From contig NZ_KQ236744.1 of assembly GCF_001185345.1 (NCBI RefSeq), forward strand, positions 346,124-392,385: 46,262 bases of DNA, read 5' to 3'. The notes below the pieces were generated by a model. The model saw nothing but the letters and a program-made list of their open reading frames with translations. It was not told the origin of the DNA and did no database searches. Shown here piece after piece: positions 1-8,486 of this stretch. The DNA comes from Dorea sp. D27. GTDB taxonomy: Bacteria; Bacillota; Clostridia; Lachnospirales; Lachnospiraceae. Position 1 is the first letter of the stretch, and every line of letters begins with the position of its first letter. The translations under genes and the position numbers were made by a program.

Positions 1-216
1 TGCTTCGATGCGTACGAGGCTCCGACTATTTCACGTATCCCTAACCCTCCGAAATGCGCGCCGATAGCGGCTTGCATCACGCAGGATAAGGGCTACGGAA
101 AGGATTCTCCGCCTCTCCCGCTTACACCTGCGCATCTCCCACCCGGCTCCCCGTCCGCTATCTACTTTACTAACAAGGGCGTGAGCGGACGTGTGACGTT
201 ACTGGCCAGCGGATGA
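1..216 (+). CDS. Partial C-terminal coding segment, copy A (cassette-like, unknown surface or pilus protein)
   Basis: An open frame enters from the left edge and stops at TGA 214-216, giving 71 residues without a start. It is rich in Pro, Ser and Gly and ends in a beta-strand-like tail (AIYFTNKG...VTLLASG). The same segment occurs again, diverged and inverted, at 490-752: residues such as C-x-D-A, DSPxLPLxP and AIYFT align, and the DNA is clearly related. Ends of this kind, without their own start, resemble the exchangeable C-terminal cassettes of shufflon systems such as PilV, but no recombinase is visible and the protein family is not recognised. It could also be the end of an ordinary gene next to a decayed copy. 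Confidence 0.45.
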   Translation, partial: CFDAYEAPTISRIPNPPKCAPIAACITQDKGYGKDSPPLPLTPAHLPPGSPSAIYFTNKGVSGRVTLLASG

Positions 217-372
217 ACGCTGGCTGCGTCAGTTGAGTGATAAAATATCGCAAGCTTAATGTGAATAACACAAAGAGCAGATGAATGATAAGAGTTTTGC
301 TAGTCCAGATGAATCAGGCTGGCGAATATGTTCGTTGTCAAGCAATTGCAGCTAGGCGTGCATGCCGTTGCT

Positions 373-440
373 GAAAGAAGAGCCGGAACCAGGCAGGGGA
401 TGTTATCTCAACATCCCCGTACCTGATTCCGCTCTTCTTC
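373..440. terminator. Long hairpin between two convergent coding ends
   Basis: The arms at 375-404 and 410-440 pair over about 29 positions with one bulge and a few mismatches, around a 5-base loop (atctc). It lies midway between the stop of copy A (216) and the stop of copy B (490), where a bidirectional terminator would be expected. There is no strong T-tract on either side, so it may also act as a structured DNA element of the cassette. The rest of 217-489 shows no gene. Confidence 0.55.
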
Positions 441-489
441 ATTAAGATCACTTTCAACTAAGGTTATTTGCCTACTAAGCCCCTTATCA

Positions 490-752
490 CTATCCTGACA
501 TAGACAAAGCACTTCCATCAGCCAGCAGCGTCACACAGCCGCCCCCGCCCGTGCCAGTAAAGTAGATAGCCGCTGGGGAGACAGGGGACATATGCGAAGG
601 TATAAGCGGGAGGGACGGAGAATCCTCACCAGATTCCTTGGCCCGTGGGATGAGAGCCCCATCGGCGAACATTCCACGGGCTTAGGATTCTGTGTGATAG
701 TCGCAGTCCCGGATGCATCGGAGCAGATGCCCCCTGCCTCCCCAGCGGCGTC
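490..752 (-). pseudogene. Inverted, frameshifted copy B of the C-terminal coding segment
   Basis: On the minus strand this segment aligns with copy A (1-216). The upstream half (about 752-660) reads D-A-A-G-E-A-G-G followed by a C-S-D-A region in one frame. The downstream half (from about 670) reads ...DSPSLPLIPSHM...AIYFTGTG...LLADG in another, ending at TAG 490-492. The two halves are one base out of register near 660, where copy A has one base more. An ATG at 672 has no ribosome-binding site and a stop lies just upstream, so this is unlikely to be a gene of its own. It is either a decayed cassette or a silent donor whose frame is set elsewhere. Confidence 0.42.
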
Positions 753-773
753 CTAATTTACTTAAACCCCCAA

Positions 774-1376
774 TTATCGGTACTTCCTGAACACTTTTTC
801 AAACAAGACGAGTATCCCGTACACGATCAGGGACGGACCGAATAGAATGCACAGGCCTTTTGTGAAAGTAAAGCGGATGAATAAGAATCCGGCAATGCCA
901 TAAAATCCGGCGGCAATGAGCGTGACAGGTGCATACATGAAAGTAAATACAAATGAATTGAACAGTATCTCGCTGAAATTACCGGTAAAGTTTATCATGA
1001 CCGGGTATACCCAGAGCATGATGAGAGCTGCCGTCAGATAGGCGAGACCGGATATGGATATCAGTACGGTTCTGGCCGGCACGGCCGCGGCGGTCAGTAT
1101 GCAGCACTCTGCCGCGAATGCCGCGGTAAGCAGCGCGAAGGCAATCCAGATGATGGCTGCTCTTTTCCAGTGCAGCTTGAACCCGGTCTTGAAATTCGGC
1201 AATACTTCCGTGTTGCCGCGGAAAAGCCGGTTAGCCGTATAATATTGGGCGGCTGTCGCCGGACCGATTGTAACGATTGGAATGCAGCATATGAGCCAGA
1301 TGATGTTTAGCAGAGTCAGACGGCTCAATAGCAGAGCAGCCTTCATAAAGCCGCTGTCATATTCAAAAACCTTCAT
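774..1376 (-). CDS. YesL-like (DUF624) integral membrane protein
   Basis: A 200-residue protein with about five hydrophobic segments. The N-terminal stretch after 'LLNIIWLICCIPIVTIGPATAA' type residues (leucine-rich helix ending in P-I-V-T-I-G-P) is the hallmark of the YesL/DUF624 family, usually about 200 residues. Its biochemical role is unknown; family members sit beside carbohydrate ABC importers and SBP genes, as here, where the solute-binding protein is divergent. The start ATG at 1376 follows a GGAGG on the minus strand. It may help assemble or regulate the adjacent importer, which is inference only. Confidence 0.8.
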   Translation of the reverse strand: MKVFEYDSGFMKAALLLSRLTLLNIIWLICCIPIVTIGPATAAQYYTANRLFRGNTEVLPNFKTGFKLHWKRAAIIWIAFALLTAAFAAECCILTAAAVPARTVLISISGLAYLTAALIMLWVYPVMINFTGNFSEILFNSFVFTFMYAPVTLIAAGFYGIAGFLFIRFTFTKGLCILFGPSLIVYGILVLFEKVFRKYR

Positions 1377-1533
1377 AGTACGGACCTCCGGTTATCAGTT
1401 TATGGAGTTATCATACAATAAAAAACAAGGGGTTGCAAGGAAAAAGAACGTTGTTAAAGAAAAAACACACAAAATATATGTTTAAAAACAAGATTCATTA
1501 GTGCAATAATACCTTAATTAGAGCGAAAAATAA

Positions 1534-1579
1534 GACAAATGACAAAATGCTTGACAAATGACATGATTGGGAATATACT
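1534..1579 (+). promoter_or_regulatory. Promoter with repeats before the tetritol-type importer operon
   Basis: TTGACA at 1551-1556 and TATACT at 1574-1579 are separated by 17 bases, a near-consensus vegetative promoter. The 11-mer GACAAATGACA occurs at 1534-1544 and again at 1553-1563, overlapping the -35, and GACAAAATGC occurs at 1541 and about 1587. Such direct repeats over the promoter are candidate operator sites, possibly for the SorC-type regulator at 10437. The remainder of 1377-1673 is AT-rich with no gene. Confidence 0.7.
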
Positions 1580-1673
1580 GGCTTTAGACAAAATGCATAA
1601 AAAATCGGGCAGGTAAACCGAAAAAAGAAGCACTTTTTTATGCGGAGAATGTATCAAAAGGGAGGAAAGAAGT

Positions 1674-3104
1674 ATGAAAAAAAGAGTGATTAGTGTTCTT
1701 CTGTGTGCAGTGATGGTTGGCTCGATGCTGGCAGGATGCGGCAAAGGCTCCGATTCCGGCGGCAGCGGTGACGACAAAGCAAAATCGAGCGGCAAGGCCG
1801 AAGACTTCGACTGGAAAAACTACGAAGGCACAACAATCAATGTTATGTTCAATGAGCATAATTATTCAAAAGCAGTAATATCAAAAATAAAAGAGTTCGA
1901 AGATCTGACAGGTATTAAGGTGGAGTATTCATCCACACCGGAATCAAATTACTTTGACAAGCTGAATACATCCTTAAGCAGCCGTTCCGGTACTCCGGAT
2001 GTATATATGACCGGTGCGTATCAGGTCTGGGAATATGCGTCAGCCGGTTATATGGAACCATTGGAAGACTACATAAACGACGCGTCAAAGACAGCCGCCG
2101 ACTACAATTATGATGACTTTATCAGTGCGACGGTAGAACCTCTTAAATGGGATCTCGTTCCGGGGCATGCAGTTGGCGAAGGTTCCCAGTGGGCGCTCCC
2201 GATGGGATGGGAATTAAATAACCTGGCTTACAACAAGAAAGTATTTGAGGAAAAGGGGATATCGGTTCCGACAACTACAGATGAGCTGCTCGAGACGGCA
2301 AAATCGCTCAATGAATTTAACGGCTCCGGCTCTTACGGCATCGCGGTACGCGGTACGCGTGAATGGGCTACGATTCATCCTGGCTACATGTCGCTGTTTG
2401 CTACGTGGGGCGGAAAAGACTTTGCTATTGAAGACGGCAAGCTTGTGTGCCAGCTGGATTCTAAAGAGGCGATTGAAATGACGGATTACTGGGTGAAATT
2501 AATAAAAGAAGCAGGCGCTCCGCAGTGGTCCAACTATACCTGGTATGAGGCAAGTTCAGACCTTGGCGCAGGAAAAGCCGCCATGCTGTTCGACGCTACA
2601 AGTGCCGGATACTTCCAGAACTACGAGGGTGCATCTGACCAGTCGGGCAATATCGCATGGTCAACGATTCCGCTTCCTGAGGGAAAGACGGAAGATGATA
2701 TGAAGGCAAACGTCTGGATCTGGTCACTGGCTATGAATGCTGATTCCAAAAATAAAGATGCCGCATGGTATTTCATCCAATACTTTACGAGCCCGGATTA
2801 CATGCTTTATGCAGGAACTGACGGAGCAAGCCCGGATACGCCGCGGACATCCGTCATGGAGAGCGATGAATACAAAGCGATTGTCGGAAAAGCAGACAAC
2901 TACCTTGAGTCAATCGATGTATTATCTAAAAATGCAACGATTCAGTTCACCCCGCAGCCGTACTTCTTTGAATGTACGACCAAATGGGCGGAAGTGCTCC
3001 AAGATCTCGTACTTACTGATAAGTATTCATCCACGGAAGATGCTATGAAACAGCTGAAGAAGGACCTGGATACGATCGTATCTGACTTAGAAGTATCCGA
3101 ATAA
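1674..3104 (+). CDS. Extracellular solute-binding lipoprotein of an ABC importer (family 1)
   Basis: A 476-residue lipoprotein: basic N-terminus, hydrophobic signal and lipobox L-A-G-C with Cys22 as the lipidation site, followed by a Gly/Ser/Asp/Lys linker. The mature part has the family 1 solute-binding fold (MalE/UgpB type), with the typical 'INVMFNEHNYSKAV' start, a Y/W-rich ligand cleft and a long C-terminal helix region. It captures the substrate outside the membrane and hands it to the two permeases downstream. Gene order, with threitol/erythritol-type dehydrogenase and DAK-type kinase following, suggests a small polyol. The start has a GGAGG 5-10 bases upstream, and a terminator-like hairpin separates it from the next gene. 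Confidence 0.9.
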   Translation: MKKRVISVLLCAVMVGSMLAGCGKGSDSGGSGDDKAKSSGKAEDFDWKNYEGTTINVMFNEHNYSKAVISKIKEFEDLTGIKVEYSSTPESNYFDKLNTSLSSRSGTPDVYMTGAYQVWEYASAGYMEPLEDYINDASKTAADYNYDDFISATVEPLKWDLVPGHAVGEGSQWALPMGWELNNLAYNKKVFEEKGISVPTTTDELLETAKSLNEFNGSGSYGIAVRGTREWATIHPGYMSLFATWGGKDFAIEDGKLVCQLDSKEAIEMTDYWVKLIKEAGAPQWSNYTWYEASSDLGAGKAAMLFDATSAGYFQNYEGASDQSGNIAWSTIPLPEGKTEDDMKANVWIWSLAMNADSKNKDAAWYFIQYFTSPDYMLYAGTDGASPDTPRTSVMESDEYKAIVGKADNYLESIDVLSKNATIQFTPQPYFFECTTKWAEVLQDLVLTDKYSSTEDAMKQLKKDLDTIVSDLEVSE

Positions 3105-3150
3105 CTCTGGAAAAAACAATAGCAGCTCATTTATTCTTAAGGGTGAAAGG

Positions 3151-3186
3151 CAAGGAGGGGTTACCTGACCCTCCTTGATTTTTTTA
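3151..3186 (+). terminator. Intercistronic terminator-like hairpin after the binding protein
   Basis: caaggaggg (3151-3159) pairs with ccctccttg (3169-3177), followed by a run of seven T. It stands between the solute-binding protein and the first permease. Partial termination here would give more binding protein than permease, a common arrangement in importer operons. Confidence 0.75.
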
Positions 3187-3239
3187 AAATGAAATCCTGC
3201 TTTCTTTGAATCAGGAAACAGAAATTGGAGGAAACGCTA

Positions 3240-4175
3240 ATGAAAGAGCAGAAAAAAAACAGTGCTGCGGTGGGTGATTTGAATGTAGTGCCGTTTAAGA
3301 CGAGAATGCGTCCGTACTTGATTGTAGCTCCCGCACTGATTATTACGATTGGAATCATGATTCCTTTTGTGATGTCTATTTATTTTTCGCTGACGAGCTA
3401 CTCGTTCAGGATGCCGACGTATAGTTTTATCGGATTGAAAAACTGGATTACCATACTTACTTCCTCAGGATTCTGGAAATCCGTATGGGTAACCTTGCGA
3501 TATGCATTCTTCAGCACGGCGCTTGAGATGGGGATAGGCCTGGGAATTGCCATGCTGCTGAATCATCTGGAGAACCGCTTTTCAAAGATTCTCAGGGTCG
3601 TTCTTATATTCCCGCTCATGGTTGCACCGATTACTGCCACTATTATATGGCAGCTGATGCTGAACAACTCCGTGGGTATCGTAGAAAAGTTCCTGAACTT
3701 CTTTGGGGTATATAACTTCCCGTGGGCAGCCAGCGCGTCTACGGCGATGATGACGGTCGTGATGATCGACATATGGGTCAATACATCGTTCTGCATGCTG
3801 CTCGTGCTTGCAGGACTGCAGTCACTTCCGAAATCGCCGTTTGAATCAGCGAAGATTGACGGGGGAAGTGCATGGTTCAACTTCCGGAATCTGACACTGC
3901 CTATGCTGAAGCCAAGCATATACATCGCACTGCTGTTCCGTCTCATGGCGGCGCTGCAGGAGTATGCCATCATATTCGGCCTGACAAAAGGAGGTCCGGG
4001 CGACACGCTTATGAACCTGTCTCTGACCTCATACCAGACGGGGTTCCAGTTCCAGAAATTTGGATTTGCCCTTCCGTACATACTGGTATTATGGGTATTT
4101 ATAAATATCGTGGCCAAACAGATTGTCAAGAGGCAGCGTATGGCTCAGAAACTGGCGTCGGGGCAGGATGAGTAG
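3240..4175 (+). CDS. ABC sugar/polyol importer permease 1 (MalF/UgpA type)
   Basis: A 311-residue inner-membrane permease with about six transmembrane segments. The cytoplasmic EAA loop, contacting the ATPase, is visible around 'SPFESAKIDGGSAWFNFRNLTLP' (consensus EAA-x3-G), with S-A-K in place of E-A-A. The start at ATG 3240 is chosen because GGAGG (3227-3231) lies at the right distance; an upstream in-frame TTG at 3225 overlaps that site. It forms the transmembrane channel with the next gene and is fed by the binding protein upstream. Family and topology are clear, the substrate is inferred from context. Confidence 0.92.
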   Translation: MKEQKKNSAAVGDLNVVPFKTRMRPYLIVAPALIITIGIMIPFVMSIYFSLTSYSFRMPTYSFIGLKNWITILTSSGFWKSVWVTLRYAFFSTALEMGIGLGIAMLLNHLENRFSKILRVVLIFPLMVAPITATIIWQLMLNNSVGIVEKFLNFFGVYNFPWAASASTAMMTVVMIDIWVNTSFCMLLVLAGLQSLPKSPFESAKIDGGSAWFNFRNLTLPMLKPSIYIALLFRLMAALQEYAIIFGLTKGGPGDTLMNLSLTSYQTGFQFQKFGFALPYILVLWVFINIVAKQIVKRQRMAQKLASGQDE

Positions 4176-4222
4176 CCGGCAGCATAAGGATATAAAATAT
4201 ATAGTCAGAAAGGATGTAAAGC

Positions 4223-5044
4223 ATGGAAAGTAAAAAAAGATTGGGCCGTGTCGTCCAGAATCTACTGTTAGTCATATATACGATTTTTGCTTTGTTTCCA
4301 TTGTTGTGGATGCTTATCCTGACAATAAAGCCCGATGCACAGATGTATACGACGACGTTTGTATTCAGCCCTACATTGGACAATTACAGAGCAGTCATAT
4401 TCCAGTCAGATTATCTCAAATATATGTTGGACAGTCTGATCGTAGCAGGGGGCGCGGTTATCGTCTCCGTCGTGGCAGGGGTGCCTGCCGCATACGCACT
4501 TGCAAGATATAATTTTAAGAAAAAGGAGGACATCGCATTCCAGATATTGTCTTTTAAATTCGCTCCTGAAATCCTGGTCGTCTTACCCTTGTTCATGCTC
4601 TTCCAGAAGCTGGGCATCTATGATTCTTATTTTGGTCTTATCTGGGTATACCAGCTGATTTGCATGCCCCTGCTTATCTGGGTCGTAAGAGGTTATTTTG
4701 AAGATATCTCTGTTGAAATCGAGCATGCGGCTCAGGTTGACGGTTATACGTGGTATCAGATATTTTTCAAGATGCTCGTGCCTCTGATTAAGCCAGGTCT
4801 CGTATCCGCTGCTCTGCTGGCATTCATCTTCGCCTGGAACAGCTTTACGTTCCCGCTGATTCTGGCAGGCACGAACGTACAGCCGATTACGGTAGCCATC
4901 ACCAAGTTTCTTGGAACAGACAGTGCCCATTATGGACAGCTGGCCGTCGCGGCAACTGTGTCTGCGTTACCCGCTATTATTTTCGCGTTATGTATACAGA
5001 AACATTTAGTGCGTGGTCTGAGTTTTGGCGCTGTGAAGGGATAG
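4223..5044 (+). CDS. ABC sugar/polyol importer permease 2 (MalG/UgpE type)
   Basis: A 273-residue permease with six predicted membrane helices. The EAA loop reads EIEHAAQVDGYTWYQIF, with the conserved G about 20 residues before the last helices, and the C-terminus GLSFGAVKG matches the family's usual ending. It pairs with the preceding permease as a heterodimer. The stop at 5042-5044 lies four bases before the start of the first ATPase, indicating translational coupling. Confidence 0.92.
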   Translation: MESKKRLGRVVQNLLLVIYTIFALFPLLWMLILTIKPDAQMYTTTFVFSPTLDNYRAVIFQSDYLKYMLDSLIVAGGAVIVSVVAGVPAAYALARYNFKKKEDIAFQILSFKFAPEILVVLPLFMLFQKLGIYDSYFGLIWVYQLICMPLLIWVVRGYFEDISVEIEHAAQVDGYTWYQIFFKMLVPLIKPGLVSAALLAFIFAWNSFTFPLILAGTNVQPITVAITKFLGTDSAHYGQLAVAATVSALPAIIFALCIQKHLVRGLSFGAVKG

Positions 5045-5048
5045 GTGT

Positions 5049-6206
5049 GTGAATATGTCAAGAATACAATTGGATAACGTTACAAAAAAATTCGGAAAAG
5101 TTACGGCTTTGGACGGCATATCCCTGGATATAAGAGATAAAGAGTTCTTCGTCCTGTTCGGCCCCGCAGGTGCCGGCAAGACAACCATCCTGAATTGTAT
5201 CGCAGGTATCCAGATACCGGAAGAAGGGGTTGTAAAATTTGACGGAGAAGTCATGAATCTAACAGATGCTGCCCACAGGGACACGGCGATGGTGTTTGAG
5301 AACTATGCGCTGTATCCCCAGATGACAGTATATGACAATATGGCCTCTCCCCTGAGGAGTCCGTTATATAAAAAGGATGAAGCATACATAAAACAGAAAA
5401 TACAGGAAGTCGCGGAGATGATGAAGATGGACTATCTCCTGCAGCGCCTGCCGAGCCAGCTGTCCAACGGCCAGAAGCAGCGTGTCGCCATGGGACGCGC
5501 GCTCGTCCGTTCGCCGCGGGTATATCTGATGGACGAACCGCTTGCACATCTCGATGCAAAGCTCCGCAATTCTATGCGTACGGAGCTGAAGGAGATACAG
5601 GCTAACTTCGGCACGACGAGCGTCTATGTAACCCACGATTTCATGGAGGCCATGTCTCTGGGAGACAGGATTGCTATCGTAAATGAAGGTAAGATCGTCC
5701 AGATTGGTACCGGCGACGAGATCTATTACATGCCGTGCAATGAATTCGTAAGCCAGCTCATGGGTGACCCGGAGATCAACCTGATTGCAGGGACACTTAA
5801 AAAGGAGGGGGATTCTTATTCATTTATAATGGATGCGGGAGAAAAGGTGTATCACCTTCCGACGGATTATGAACTGTTTGAAAAGCTGAATGATCTGGGA
5901 TGCGAGAAAGTGGATATCGGCATGCGGCCACAAAACCTGAACTATTCTTTTGAGGCCCAGGAAGGATATCTGAAGTGCACGGTATACAGTTATGAAAGCA
6001 TAGGAAACAAATCCGTAATCGTAGCGGAGCTGAACGGGCTTCAGCTCCGGATGATTGCCCCCAATGGACTCACTGTCAAGATCGACCAGGATATCTATGT
6101 CGATATGGAACTTAACTACGCGATGTTCTTTGACGCAGCGTCAAAAGAATATTTGACAAGATATAACGAAGCTGCCGTATTGGCTTTGACAGAACAGGAG
6201 GGGTAG
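5049..6206 (+). CDS. ABC importer ATPase A (UgpC/MalK-like, divergent Walker A)
   Basis: A 385-residue ATPase. Walker A reads GPAGAGKTT (residues 38-46), not the usual GPSGCGKTT; the signature is LSNGQ (138-142); Walker B is VYLMDEP with Glu163; the H-loop His follows in VYVTHD. The Q-loop position is Glu84 (MVFENYALYP), not Gln. Residues beyond about 240 form a regulatory OB-like domain as in MalK. Start: GTG 5049 or ATG 5055; both fit. With the next gene it would make a heterodimeric motor, as in tandem-ATPase polyol importers such as the rhizobial glycerol GlpST system. Confidence 0.9.
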   Translation: MNMSRIQLDNVTKKFGKVTALDGISLDIRDKEFFVLFGPAGAGKTTILNCIAGIQIPEEGVVKFDGEVMNLTDAAHRDTAMVFENYALYPQMTVYDNMASPLRSPLYKKDEAYIKQKIQEVAEMMKMDYLLQRLPSQLSNGQKQRVAMGRALVRSPRVYLMDEPLAHLDAKLRNSMRTELKEIQANFGTTSVYVTHDFMEAMSLGDRIAIVNEGKIVQIGTGDEIYYMPCNEFVSQLMGDPEINLIAGTLKKEGDSYSFIMDAGEKVYHLPTDYELFEKLNDLGCEKVDIGMRPQNLNYSFEAQEGYLKCTVYSYESIGNKSVIVAELNGLQLRMIAPNGLTVKIDQDIYVDMELNYAMFFDAASKEYLTRYNEAAVLALTEQEG

Positions 6207-6210
6207 GGAT

Positions 6211-7332
6211 ATGGCTGGATTGAGAATAGAACATCTGTATAAACGTTATGAGAATAACGGGAAAAAGAAGAAGAATGCGGTACAGAATGATTATGCTGTA
6301 AAGGATCTGAACCTTGTATGTGGACAGGGGGAATTTATAGCACTTTTAGGGCCCTCCGGCTGCGGCAAGACGACGACGCTGCGCATGACGGCAGGCTTGG
6401 AAGATATCACGAAGGGGGATATCTATATCGGGGATACGCTCGTCAACAATCTTCACCCGAAAGACAGGCACATCGGACTCGCTTTTGAAGACTATGCCAT
6501 GTATCCTCCTCTGACCGTATACGACAATATCGCGTTCAACTTAAAGGCAAAAGGCGTCGATAAGGCTGAGATTGATAAGCGGGTGCAGGAGATTGCACCG
6601 CTGATGCAGTGTGACGATCTGCTGGACAAAATGCCCGTAAAGCTGTCCGGCGGACAGAAGCAGCGAGTGAATATCGCGCGCGCTATCATCCGGCGACCGG
6701 AGCTGCTCCTGATGGATGAGCCCCTGTCACACCTGGACGGGAAGGCCCGCCAGGCGATGCGTACGGAGATAAAGCGCCTTATCAATGATATCAAGTGTAC
6801 GACCGTATATGTAACACATGACCAGTTAGAGGCCATGTCGCTGGCGGATAAGATTGCCATCATCAACTTCGGCGTACTGCAGCAGTTCGGGACGCCGGCG
6901 GAAGTATACGATGACCCGGTAAATGAATTTGTCGCTTCCTTTATCGGGGAGCCGCCGATGAATATCCTGGAAACGACGATTACAGGGGAGGGAGGGCATT
7001 ACTTCTTTACATTCCAGGACAGTAATCTTAAGATAGCCGTCCCGGAGCGCTACTACAATGTAGTAAGCAGCGGGTTCAAGTGTAAGATGGGAGTGCGCCC
7101 TATGGATGTTCTGATCGGCGGGGCAGATTCGATGGGGACGCCGGAGGAAGTTGCAACGTTTGAGAATCTGGGTGACGAACGCCGCATCGGTATCCATGTC
7201 GGAGAAGCGCTTCTTATGCTTATCACCGATGATGAAGCCCGTTATAAGAGCGGAGATATCATTAAGCTGGAGGTGCGCGGTGAAAAGACGCATCTGTTTG
7301 ATATTGAGACGGGAGACTGCATACGTGAATAG
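6211..7332 (+). CDS. ABC importer ATPase B (UgpC/MalK-like)
   Basis: A 373-residue ATPase with canonical Walker A GPSGCGKTT (47-55), signature LSGGQ, Walker B ELLLMDEP and switch His in VTHDQ. The Q-loop is again Glu (Glu93 in LAFEDYAMYP). An insertion of Gly-Asn-Gly-Lys residues near 15-22 interrupts the usual N-terminal strand. It begins four bases after the first ATPase gene. Having two non-identical ATPases, both with Q-loop Glu, implies an obligate A/B pair with two unlike nucleotide sites. The C-terminal third is the usual regulatory domain. Confidence 0.9.
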   Translation: MAGLRIEHLYKRYENNGKKKKNAVQNDYAVKDLNLVCGQGEFIALLGPSGCGKTTTLRMTAGLEDITKGDIYIGDTLVNNLHPKDRHIGLAFEDYAMYPPLTVYDNIAFNLKAKGVDKAEIDKRVQEIAPLMQCDDLLDKMPVKLSGGQKQRVNIARAIIRRPELLLMDEPLSHLDGKARQAMRTEIKRLINDIKCTTVYVTHDQLEAMSLADKIAIINFGVLQQFGTPAEVYDDPVNEFVASFIGEPPMNILETTITGEGGHYFFTFQDSNLKIAVPERYYNVVSSGFKCKMGVRPMDVLIGGADSMGTPEEVATFENLGDERRIGIHVGEALLMLITDDEARYKSGDIIKLEVRGEKTHLFDIETGDCIRE

Positions 7333-7370
7333 CTTGTAGTTCCATAAAGTATTAATAAAAGGAGGTAGTC

Positions 7371-8465
7371 ATGATGAGCAGTTTACCAGAAAAAATGAAA
7401 GCGATCGTAGCCTATGCGCCCGGCGATTACAGGTATGAAACGGTTGACACGCCGCGGGCAGGAGAAGGAGAGATGATTCTGAAAGTAGAAGCCTGCGGCA
7501 TCTGCGCGGGGGATACGAAAGCATACGCAGGAGCAGCAAGCTTCTGGGGATTTGACGGCCAGCCCAAGTATATTAAGGAACCTATGATACCGGGTCATGA
7601 GTTCGTTGGTACAGTGGTAGAGATGGGTGAGAAGGTAAAAGGCAGCTGGAAGGTAGGCGACAGAATCTGTCCGGAGCAGATCGTACCGTGCGGGGAGTGC
7701 ATGTTCTGTAAGACCGGGCGCCACTGGATGTGCGAGAAACATGATTTGTTTGGTTTCCAGAACAATGTAAATGGCGGAATGGCGGAATATGTAAAGCTTA
7801 CGAAAGAAGCGCTTCCCTATCTGGTGCCGTCGGATATGCCCATAGAGAAGGCGGCATTGATCGAACCGTACGGCTGTTCGTTCCACTGTGTAGAGCGCGC
7901 CCAGGTGACGCCGAGAGATTTCGTCGTACTGTCCGGTGTGGGTACCCTTGGTCTTGGAATGGTGGGGGCTCTCAGACAGGCAAACCCGAAATGCCTCGTA
8001 GTTCTCGATATGAATGAAGCCCGGCTTGCAAAAGCCCTGGAGTTTGGGGCGGATATTGCAATAAATCCTGCAAAAGAGGATGCGGCTGCTAAAATCAAAG
8101 AGATGACCGACGGCTACGGATGTGATATATATATAGAAGCGACCGGACATCCGTCGAGCGTACAGCAAGGGCTCGACGCTATCCGAAAGATGGGCCGCTT
8201 CGTTGAGTTCTCCGTATTCGGGCAGCCGGTCACGGTAGACTGGTCCATCATATCAGATAGGAAAGAACTGGATCTGCTGGGCGTCCATCTAAGCCCATTC
8301 TGTTATGATACGGTCATAGACTGGATTGGCAGCGGAAAACTTCCGACAGAAGGTGTCGTAACACATAAGTTCCCTCTGGAGAGATGGGAAGAGGGATTCC
8401 ATATTGCAAAGACCGGCGAGAACGGAGCGCTGAAAGTGATTCTCGTTCCAGGCATGGATGCATAA
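7371..8465 (+). CDS. Zinc-type medium-chain dehydrogenase, probable L-threitol/erythritol dehydrogenase
   Basis: A 364-residue MDR enzyme. CGICAGDTKAY holds the catalytic-zinc Cys, PGHEFVG the ligand His-Glu, and four Cys in CGECMFCKTGRHWMC bind the structural zinc. The nucleotide loop GVGTLGLG and an acidic residue after the next strand (VVLDMNE) suggest NAD. The overall pattern, including 'YGFQNNVNGGMAEY'-like and 'EFSVFGQPVTVDWSIISDRKELD'-like stretches, resembles tetritol dehydrogenases of the mycobacterial threitol/erythritol pathway. It would oxidise a C4 polyol to erythrulose, the substrate for the kinase that follows. Start ATG 7371 (or 7374) after AAAGGAGGT. Substrate is inferred from resemblance and context. 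Confidence 0.75.
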   Translation: MMSSLPEKMKAIVAYAPGDYRYETVDTPRAGEGEMILKVEACGICAGDTKAYAGAASFWGFDGQPKYIKEPMIPGHEFVGTVVEMGEKVKGSWKVGDRICPEQIVPCGECMFCKTGRHWMCEKHDLFGFQNNVNGGMAEYVKLTKEALPYLVPSDMPIEKAALIEPYGCSFHCVERAQVTPRDFVVLSGVGTLGLGMVGALRQANPKCLVVLDMNEARLAKALEFGADIAINPAKEDAAAKIKEMTDGYGCDIYIEATGHPSSVQQGLDAIRKMGRFVEFSVFGQPVTVDWSIISDRKELDLLGVHLSPFCYDTVIDWIGSGKLPTEGVVTHKFPLERWEEGFHIAKTGENGALKVILVPGMDA

Positions 8466-8486
8466 GTCGTAAGGAGGAATAAGTGT

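Noticed and set aside
490..672. Independent small gene starting at the ATG at 672 on the minus strand
   Set aside because: No ribosome-binding site, an in-frame stop just upstream, and the sequence is better read as the end part of a repeated coding segment.
3563..4129. Antisense open frame under the first permease
   Set aside because: No start signal or motif; the plus strand is a clear permease with its EAA loop.
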